Of a stretch of DNA of 11,191 nucleotides, positions 6,708-11,191 are shown in pieces (the stretch's first letter is position 1; the number at the start of each line of letters is the position of its first letter). The notes beneath the pieces were generated by a model that saw nothing but the letters and a program-made list of their open reading frames with translations, did not search any database and was not told the DNA's origin. The translations under genes and the position numbers were made by a program. Origin of the DNA: DATAFT01 sp035544635 (lineage in GTDB: Bacteria > Acidobacteriota > Thermoanaerobaculia > Multivoradales > Multivoraceae); the NCBI GenBank assembly GCA_035544635.1, contig DATKDQ010000162.1, forward strand, positions 1-11,191, written 5' to 3'.

Positions 6708-8096
6708 CTACCCCTCCTCCTCGATCGTCTGGAGGACGCGACGGAGGTGGGGGCCGTAGTCCGTCTTGGAGGGGCACACGAAGCTCAAGAGACCGAGATC
6801 CTCCTCCTCGAGCTCGAGCACCCCGAGCTGCTCGGCCCGCTCGACGTCGTGCGTCACCAGGGCTTTGAGCAGGAACGTCGGCTCGAGGTCCATCGGCATC
6901 ACGCGCTCGTAGAGCCCGATCGGCACGATCGCGCGGTCCGAGCCGTGGGTCGTCGTCGTCATCCGGAACCGCCGGCGCGGCAGCAGCGCCGAGACGAAGG
7001 CGCCGGTGGTCGAGAATCGATCGAGCCCTGGGCGCAGCCATCCCAGGAAGTCGCGATCGCGCTCCTCCGGCACCACCGAGATCTGGGTGTGATACCGGCC
7101 CAGGTAGCCGTGTACCGGACCCGCGGCCGCGCGACCGCTGAGAACCGAACCCGACACCACGCGGTGCTCGCCGGACCGGTCTGCGCCCCGGCCCCCGCGG
7201 GCCGGCTCCAGCTCGTCCTTCACCAGGTCGTCGATCGCCGCGCCGAGGCGCATCCGCAGCAGGCGCGGTTCGCGCACGGAGGGACCGCCCAGCGCGACGA
7301 TGCGCTCGACGTCGATCGCGCCGGTCGCGAACAACCGGCCGATGGCGAGAACGTCCTGGGCGCCGGCGTACCACACCAGCTTGTGGCGGTCGACCGGATC
7401 CAGGCGATGGATGTGGAGACCGACCGTGCCCGCCGGATGCGGTCCGCTCCAGTCGTGCGCGCGAAACGGCTCGCGCGCCGGGACCGGGATCGCGCTGCCG
7501 GCGCGGCGGCAGACGTTGACCGGGCCGTCGGTGAGCTTGGCGAGCGCGTGGAGACCGCGCTCGAAGTCTTCTTCGCGGCCGCGCAGCGCGACCGCCGGGT
7601 CGGCCGAAAGAGGGTGCGAGTCCATGGCGTTCACGAAGATGGACCGCGGCCGCTTGCCGGGATCGGCGACGCCGCCGAAGGGCCTCGCCCGCAGCGCCGT
7701 CCACACCCCGGACTCGAGCAGCACCTCGCGCACCTCGTCCGCGCTCGCGGAGCTCGGGTGCTTGCCGGTGAAGGTGGCGAGGTCGCGCCGTGCGTCCGAG
7801 CGTGGATCGAGCGCGATGACGACCGATTGGAGCGCGCGCTTCTCGCCTCGCTCGATGGCGGCGACGGTGCCGGCGGCGGGCGAGGTGTACGCCACCGCGG
7901 GCAGCTTCTTGTCCGCGAACAGGACGTCGCCGATGCGAACGGGGCTTCCGACCTCGACCCGCATCGTGGGCTTCATGCCGACGTAGTCGGCGGCGAGGAG
8001 GGCGGCACGCGCCGGGCGCGGCGCGTCGTCCACGCGCTCCGCCGGCGCTCCGTAGAGGGGCAGGTCGAGACCGCGACGGATGCGGTGGGTCGCCAT
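6708..8096 (-). CDS. nqrA: NqrA, Na+-NQR subunit A (cytoplasmic, quinone-associated)
   Basis: NqrA is the cytoplasm-facing subunit of the pump, implicated in quinone binding and required for assembly. The 462 residues carry family landmarks: I-R-R-G-L-D-L-P-L-Y-G (6-16), D-Y-V-G-M-K-P-T-M with V-G-S-P-V-R-I-G-D (37-57), a lipoyl-like S-P-A-A-G-T-V followed by R-G-E-K-R-A-L-Q-S-V-V-I (72-94), N-A-M-D-S-H-P-L-S-A-D-P, V-S-G-S-V-L-S-G in the second half, and C-P-S-K-T-D-Y-G-P near the C-terminus. It is slightly longer than the Vibrio protein (446, from memory), partly through a small Gly/Arg-rich insertion before V-V-S-G-S-V-L-S-G. The ATG at 8096 fits the family N-terminus but lacks an obvious Shine-Dalgarno. 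As first gene of the operon it is preceded by a leader of about 110 bases. Confidence 0.97.
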   Translation of the reverse strand: MATHRIRRGLDLPLYGAPAERVDDAPRPARAALLAADYVGMKPTMRVEVGSPVRIGDVLFADKKLPAVAYTSPAAGTVAAIERGEKRALQSVVIALDPRSDARRDLATFTGKHPSSASADEVREVLLESGVWTALRARPFGGVADPGKRPRSIFVNAMDSHPLSADPAVALRGREEDFERGLHALAKLTDGPVNVCRRAGSAIPVPAREPFRAHDWSGPHPAGTVGLHIHRLDPVDRHKLVWYAGAQDVLAIGRLFATGAIDVERIVALGGPSVREPRLLRMRLGAAIDDLVKDELEPARGGRGADRSGEHRVVSGSVLSGRAAAGPVHGYLGRYHTQISVVPEERDRDFLGWLRPGLDRFSTTGAFVSALLPRRRFRMTTTTHGSDRAIVPIGLYERVMPMDLEPTFLLKALVTHDVERAEQLGVLELEEEDLGLLSFVCPSKTDYGPHLRRVLQTIEEEG

Positions 8097-8138
8097 GTGT
8101 GCTGGTGGCGCGGCCGTGACTCGCGTCGGCGACGGTGG

Positions 8139-8159
8139 TCGCCGGTTGCGGGCCGGCGA
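8139..8159 (-). promoter_or_regulatory. Stem-loop in the nqrA leader
   Basis: TCGCCGG (8139-8145) and CCGGCGA (8153-8159) are perfect inverted copies with a seven-base loop, 43 bases upstream of the nqrA start codon. The surrounding leader is very GC-rich and no known riboswitch class is recognised. It could modulate nqrA translation, but in such GC-rich DNA a seven-base stem may be chance. Confidence 0.25.
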
Positions 8160-8206
8160 GGTCGGGCACGCTGGCCCCGGCGAGCTTGCGAGAGCCTTCA
8201 GAAACC

Positions 8207-8230
8207 CGCTTGTGATTTATTTCACAAGCG
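8207..8230. promoter_or_regulatory. Perfect CRP/FNR-type palindrome upstream of nqrA
   Basis: CGCTTGTGA (8207-8215) and TCACAAGCG (8222-8230) are exact inverted copies around TTTATT. The inner TGTGA-N6-TCACA is identical to the half-sites and spacing of the Escherichia coli CRP consensus; FNR/DNR-type regulators use related boxes. The AT-rich centre stands out in otherwise GC-rich DNA. The site lies 111 bp upstream of the nqrA ATG and 34 bp after the upstream SDR stop codon. It would suit control of the Na+-NQR operon by a CRP/FNR-family protein. As RNA it would also form a 9-bp hairpin, so a terminator for the upstream gene is an alternative, though no U-tract follows (the next bases are GGGTTTC). 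Confidence 0.6.
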
Positions 8231-8244
8231 TCTGCCGGTTGCAA
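8216..8244 (-). promoter_or_regulatory. Putative sigma-70-like promoter of the nqr operon
   Basis: On the minus strand TTGCAA (8244-8239, four of six matches to the -35 consensus) is followed after 17 bases by AATAAA (8221-8216, four of six matches to the -10). It is the only AT-rich pair with correct spacing in the gap. The -10 coincides with the centre of the CRP-like palindrome, so a bound regulator would block it; if the regulator is instead an activator, the real promoter lies further downstream and is not recognisable. The predicted leader is about 110 bases. Confidence 0.35.
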
Positions 8245-8263
8245 ATGCCATCGCCCCCGGATC

Positions 8264-9208
8264 TCAGCCGCCGGGGACCTCCTGGCGCAGCAGGTCCTCG
8301 TAGCCTTCGCGGAAGGTGGGGAAGCGGAAGCGGTATCCGGCAGCTCGGAGCTTCGCGCTCGAGCAGCGCTTGTTGGTCTCGACGCGGGTCGTCTCGCGGC
8401 GAGCGGGCGCGGCCGAAGGTGAGGGTGCGCCGAGCCGCCGCGCGAGCCAGAGCAGCACCTCGTCGCGCTCGGCGGGCTCCTCGTCCACCCCGATGTAGGT
8501 CGCGGCCGCCGTCGCCGCGGAGGCGCTGCTCCCGGTCGAGGCTCCACCGGGCGCCGCCGGGGCGGCTTCCGGGACGCGCCAGGGGTCGACCATGTCGAGG
8601 AGGTGAAGGATGGCGCCGGCGGCGTCGTCGCGGTGGATGCGGTTGGTGAATCGCGGCGCGGCGGACCGGGAGCGCGGCGCCCTGCCCGCACGGACGGAGT
8701 CGACCAGCGACGTCCGGCCCGGGCCGTAGATCCCGCCGAGGCGCAGCGCCACGGCCGGCATCCCGGAAGCTCGGATTATCTCCTCGCCGCGCAGGACGAG
8801 CCGGCCGCGGAAGTCGAGCGGGACGGTGGGAGAGGTCTCGTCGACCCACTCGCCTCGTGTCTGCCCGTAGACGCTGGTGCTCGACAGGAGCACGAGCCGG
8901 GGCGGCGCCTCGCGGGCGTGCCGGCGCTCGACGGCGTCGAGCAGATTCGCGAGGCCGCGCTGGTAGACCGCTTCGTAGGCGGCCTCGTCGCCGCTCGCCG
9001 GCGCGGCCGCGTAGACCACGGCGTCGAGCGAGGAGGGCAGCGCGCCGAGCGAGCGCGGATCGCCGAGGTCGGCTGCGATCGGCGTGAGGTCGGCGGGCAG
9101 GAGCGCCACGCGCCGGCGCAGCGCGAGGACGGTGTCGCCGCGGCGGGCGAGGAGCTCGCCGAGGGCCACACCGACGTAGCCGCAGCCGGCGATCAGGACG
9201 CGCGCCAT
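8264..9208 (-). CDS. Extended SDR / NAD-dependent epimerase-like protein (YeeZ-like)
   Basis: A 314-residue Rossmann-fold protein with an N-terminal dinucleotide site, V-L-I-A-G-C-G-Y-V-G (4-13), acidic D-L-G-D (47-50), V-V-Y-A-A-A (64-69), L-S-S-T-S-V-Y-G (108-115) and L-R-L-G-G-I-Y-G-P-G-R (155-165). S109-S112 and Y114 match the SDR catalytic Ser/Tyr positions, but the lysine normally four residues after the tyrosine is replaced (the sequence is Y-G-Q-T-R), as in several YeeZ-type proteins. N-K-R-C-S-S-A-K-L and F-P-T-F-R-E-G-Y-E near the end are typical of this subgroup. Substrate is unknown. Residues 211-237 form an Ala/Ser/Gly/Pro-rich insertion. The start ATG lies 16 bp after nfuA without a clear ribosome site, suggesting cotranscription with nfuA and cinA. 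Confidence 0.88.
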   Translation of the reverse strand: MARVLIAGCGYVGVALGELLARRGDTVLALRRRVALLPADLTPIAADLGDPRSLGALPSSLDAVVYAAAPASGDEAAYEAVYQRGLANLLDAVERRHAREAPPRLVLLSSTSVYGQTRGEWVDETSPTVPLDFRGRLVLRGEEIIRASGMPAVALRLGGIYGPGRTSLVDSVRAGRAPRSRSAAPRFTNRIHRDDAAGAILHLLDMVDPWRVPEAAPAAPGGASTGSSASAATAAATYIGVDEEPAERDEVLLWLARRLGAPSPSAAPARRETTRVETNKRCSSAKLRAAGYRFRFPTFREGYEDLLRQEVPGG

Positions 9209-9224
9209 CGCGCGAGGTATGGCT

Positions 9225-9836
9225 CTACCCCGCGCGGTCGTCCGCGACCGGAGACTCGCCCTCGGTGGGGCCCTGGTAGTACGGGTTGGTCCCCGCGGCG
9301 TGGTCGGTGGTGTCGAGGACGTTGCGGAGCTCGGGCACCGCCTCCTTGATCATCACCTGGACACCCTGCTTGAGCGTCACGTCCACCATGCCGCAGCCCT
9401 GGCAGCCGCCGCCGAAAGAGATGTAGGCGACGTCGTCGCGTACGTCGAGCAGCGTGACGTAGCCGCCGTGGGCCGCGATCGACGGGTTGATCCGGCTGTC
9501 GATCGTCTCCTGGACGGCCCGAGCCTTCGGATCGCTCCACATCGAGTTGGGATTGTCGAACTTGAACCCGCTGTCCTGGAGCCGGGTCACGAAGTCGATG
9601 GTCGAGCCGTCGAGCTGGGGGACGCTCTTACGGTCGACGAAAACCTTGAACTCGCCTTCCTCGAGGACGAGATCGTCGGCGAGGTTCTCGCCCGGCGCCA
9701 CCAGGTCGAGCGAGTAGCGGAAGCCGGTGGGACCGCGGCCGCTGATCGCGACGCGCAGACCGAGCCCCTTGCGGTCCTCCTCGGCGATTGCCGCCAGGAC
9801 CTGTTCCTTTGCCGTGGGTGTGATGGTGAGCTGCAT
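9225..9836 (-). CDS. nfuA: NfuA-like Fe-S cluster carrier (degenerate IscA domain plus NifU domain)
   Basis: NfuA-type proteins bind a [4Fe-4S] cluster between two monomers and deliver it to target enzymes. This 203-residue protein has an N-terminal A-type (HesB/IscA-like) domain, residues about 1-98, whose usual cysteines are absent (G-R-G-P-T-G-F-R-Y), ending F-K-F-D-N-P-N, and a C-terminal NifU domain with I-N-P-S-I-A-A-H-G-G-Y-V and G-G-G-C-Q-G-C-G-M (C145 and C148, the cluster pair). The tail N-P-Y-Y-Q-G is seen in many NfuA-like proteins. I chose ATG 9836 because AAGGAG lies six bases upstream; a GTG at 9854 would add six residues and include that ribosome site. It follows cinA by 39 bp and precedes the SDR gene. 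Na+-NQR subunit F needs a [2Fe-2S] cluster, so a supply role is plausible but unproven. Confidence 0.92.
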   Translation of the reverse strand: MQLTITPTAKEQVLAAIAEEDRKGLGLRVAISGRGPTGFRYSLDLVAPGENLADDLVLEEGEFKVFVDRKSVPQLDGSTIDFVTRLQDSGFKFDNPNSMWSDPKARAVQETIDSRINPSIAAHGGYVTLLDVRDDVAYISFGGGCQGCGMVDVTLKQGVQVMIKEAVPELRNVLDTTDHAAGTNPYYQGPTEGESPVADDRAG

Positions 9837-9875
9837 CGCGGTCTCCTTCGGCACCAGTCTAACAGTCGTGCTTCG

Positions 9876-10613
9876 CTACTCCTCCATCTCCACCAGCTTG
9901 TCGCGGGGGATGAACGCGCGCAGCGCGGTCGCGGCGCGCTCGATCGAGTGGGGGTCGGTGCCGTCGATGGTGAGCTTCACCCGGTAATCGGCACGATCGG
10001 TCACCGGGTAGCTGCCGATCGACACGTCGGAGTGGCGCGCCGCCACCTCGGCCATGGGCTTGGCGAGCTCGCCTTCGTCGCAGAGGGTGTAGACCGCGCG
10101 GGAGAGGAACGGCGCTTCGTCTCCGCGCAGGTGCTCGCGGAGACCGGGCAGCTTCAGGCGGAAGACCTTGGGCAGACCGGGGAGGACGAAGACGTTCTCG
10201 ATCACCACCGTCGGCCAGCGCACCTCGTGCGAGCTGATGAGGGTCGCGCCCTCCGGGAGGTCGGCCATCAGCAGGTGCCCTTCGGTGCAGCGATCGCCGA
10301 GCGCGGTGCGGATCAGGAGCTCGAGCTCGGGAACGCGGGTGAGGCGGCGGCCGAAGCTCTGCGCCACCGCCCGGTGCGTCACGTCATCGTGGGTCGGGCC
10401 CACGCCCCCGGTGGTGAACACCAGGTCGTAGCGCCGCCGGAGATCGGCGAGATCGGCGGCGATGACGTCCACGTCGTCGCGGCAGATCACCACTCGCTCG
10501 AGCGAGATCCCGAGAGCGAAGAGCTCGGCGGCGAGCTCTCGCATGTTGCTCTCCTGGATCTTGCCGGTGAGGATCTCGTTGCCGATGATGAGGGCGGCAG
10601 CAGTCCGCGCCAT
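9876..10613 (-). CDS. CinA-type molybdopterin-binding (MoCF) domain protein, short form
   Basis: A 245-residue single-domain protein of the MoaB/MogA (MoCF_biosynth) superfamily matching the N-terminal half of CinA. Landmarks are I-I-G-N-E-I-L-T-G-K-I-Q-E-S-N (9-23) and T-T-G-G-V-G-P-T-H-D-D-V-T (67-79), the phosphate/nucleotide-binding loop. The amidase (PncC, NMN deamidase) domain found in full-length CinA is absent. CinA-family proteins are linked to nucleotide pyrophosphatase activity (ADP-ribose, NAD or FAD metabolism) and the old competence name; the reaction of this short form cannot be inferred. The remainder includes V-F-V-L-P-G-L-P-K-V (the conserved P-G-x-P motif) and Y-R-V-K-L-T-I-D-G. 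The ATG at 10613 fits the family; the longer in-frame extension upstream overlaps the divergent M16 gene and is spurious. No Shine-Dalgarno is visible. Confidence 0.9.
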   Translation of the reverse strand: MARTAAALIIGNEILTGKIQESNMRELAAELFALGISLERVVICRDDVDVIAADLADLRRRYDLVFTTGGVGPTHDDVTHRAVAQSFGRRLTRVPELELLIRTALGDRCTEGHLLMADLPEGATLISSHEVRWPTVVIENVFVLPGLPKVFRLKLPGLREHLRGDEAPFLSRAVYTLCDEGELAKPMAEVAARHSDVSIGSYPVTDRADYRVKLTIDGTDPHSIERAATALRAFIPRDKLVEMEE

Positions 10614-10693
10614 CGCGCCATGATACAGCGGGGGGTGGAGAGTCCTTGGAATTGGGTATCCTGTTCGGGCGTCCGCTCCGAGAAAGGCTTTCG
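10614..10693. promoter_or_regulatory. Divergent cinA / M16 peptidase promoter region
   Basis: This 80-bp gap must hold promoters for both directions. On the minus strand TATCAT (10625-10620, five of six matches to the -10) lies only seven bases before the cinA ATG, so transcription would begin at or next to the start codon. On the plus strand TATCCT (10657-10662) is a weaker -10 candidate for the peptidase gene, with AAAGG at 10684-10688 as its ribosome site. I see no convincing -35 for either. Confidence 0.35.
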
Positions 10694-11191
10694 ATGTCAG
10701 GTCACCGCAGCCGCCTCCTCGCCGCTCTCCTCGCCCTGGTGGTTGCGGTCGGCGCCGGCGCCTGGTCCGCCGCCCAGGCCGGCGCACAGGCAACCCGCGC
10801 CGAGTCACCGGCTCCCGCGGTCCCCGGAGCCGCGACCGCCGCGCCTGCCGCCGAGGCGTCGGCATTCGAGCTCGACCGGGCGCTGCCGGTCGATCCGGCG
10901 CTTCGCCTCGGCCGGCTCGAGAACGGGCTCCGCTACTACGTCCGGGCCAACTCGAAGCCGGAGGACCGGGCGGAGCTGCGCCTGGTGGTCAACGCCGGGT
11001 CGATTCTCGAGGACGACAGCCAGCGCGGTCTCGCGCACTTCGCCGAGCACATGGCGTTCAACGGCACGCGGCGGTTCGAGCGCCAGGAGCTGGTCGACTA
11101 CCTCGAAGGCATCGGCATGCGCTTCGGCCCCGATCTCAACGCCTACACCGGCTTCGATCAGACCGTGTACATGCTGCAGGTGCCCACCGAC
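10694..11191 (+). CDS. Secreted M16 (insulinase/pitrilysin) zinc metallopeptidase, N-terminal part
   Basis: The frame is open from ATG 10694 to the window edge (166 residues visible), so the gene continues to the right. An N-terminal signal peptide (M-S-G-H-R-S-R then a run of Leu/Ala/Val, likely cleaved near A-Q-A at about 28-33) and an Ala/Pro-rich linker precede the catalytic domain, which begins near L-P-V-D-P and shows L-x-N-G-L-R-Y-Y-V (75-83). The inverted zinc motif H-F-A-E-H (H115, E118, H119) in G-L-A-H-F-A-E-H-M-A-F-N-G-T is diagnostic; the distal glutamate ligand would lie beyond the window. Such proteins degrade peptides in the periplasm or at the envelope, often as a two-half or fused four-domain protein of about 900 residues. 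AAAGG six bases upstream supports the start. It is divergent from cinA. Confidence 0.92.
   Translation, partial: MSGHRSRLLAALLALVVAVGAGAWSAAQAGAQATRAESPAPAVPGAATAAPAAEASAFELDRALPVDPALRLGRLENGLRYYVRANSKPEDRAELRLVVNAGSILEDDSQRGLAHFAEHMAFNGTRRFERQELVDYLEGIGMRFGPDLNAYTGFDQTVYMLQVPTD

Noticed and set aside
8207..8230. Palindrome as an intrinsic terminator of the SDR gene
   Set aside because: The hairpin is only nine base pairs with an AT-rich loop and is followed by GGGTTTC rather than a U-tract; the exact TGTGA-N6-TCACA spacing fits an operator better. Kept as a minor alternative.
6747..8303. 518-residue plus-strand open frame antisense to nqrA
   Set aside because: Shadow of nqrA caused by the lack of stop codons in GC-rich DNA; the translation shows no recognisable fold and the nqrA call is secure.
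6577..8691. 704-residue minus-strand open frame across nqrA and its upstream region
   Set aside because: Arg/Pro/Ala-rich out-of-frame translation that overlaps the start of nqrB, all of nqrA and part of the SDR gene; no homology features.

Overview
The window is strongly G+C-rich, almost every coding stretch favours G or C at third codon positions, and it carries lipoprotein-type and periplasmic signals. This points to a high-GC Gram-negative bacterium. The protein styles (M16 peptidase, TPR protein, NfuA with a short C-terminal tail) would fit Acidobacteriota, Myxococcota or a related phylum, but I cannot fix the taxon from the sequence alone. No mobile elements, tRNA/rRNA genes or CRISPR arrays were seen.

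The core (8096 down to 547, all on the minus strand) is a complete Na+-translocating NADH:quinone oxidoreductase (Na+-NQR) locus in the order nqrA-nqrB-nqrC-nqrD-nqrE-nqrF, followed by its two maturation factors, apbE (flavin transferase, predicted lipoprotein) and nqrM (iron-delivery/maturation factor). The six structural genes abut or overlap (0 bp, 11 bp, 1 bp, 22-bp gap, 4 bp), so translational coupling is likely. The key cofactor residues are present: four [2Fe-2S] cysteines and the FAD motif in NqrF, paired cysteines in NqrD and NqrE, and S-G-A-T flavinylation sites in NqrB and NqrC. apbE and nqrM are coupled to each other but separated from nqrF by about 213 bp holding two strong inverted repeats, one of which spans the nqrF stop codon.

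Upstream of nqrA (8097-8263) is a 24-bp perfect palindrome with CRP-type half-sites (TGTGA-N6-TCACA), overlapping the best promoter-like hexamers I can find; it is the most likely control point of the operon. Further upstream on the same strand lie cinA (short, single domain), nfuA (Fe-S carrier) and an extended SDR/epimerase-like gene, spaced 16-39 bp apart and probably one transcript. NfuA makes biological sense beside an Fe-S-containing respiratory pump, though physical proximity is the only evidence here.

At the edges are two partial plus-strand genes: the C-terminus of a TPR protein (1-428), convergent with nqrM across a strong hairpin, and the N-terminus of a secreted M16 zinc metallopeptidase (10694 to the window end), divergent from cinA. 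I do not see a wholly undescribed system; the novelty candidates are regulatory: the palindrome before nqrA and the structured nqrF-apbE junction.
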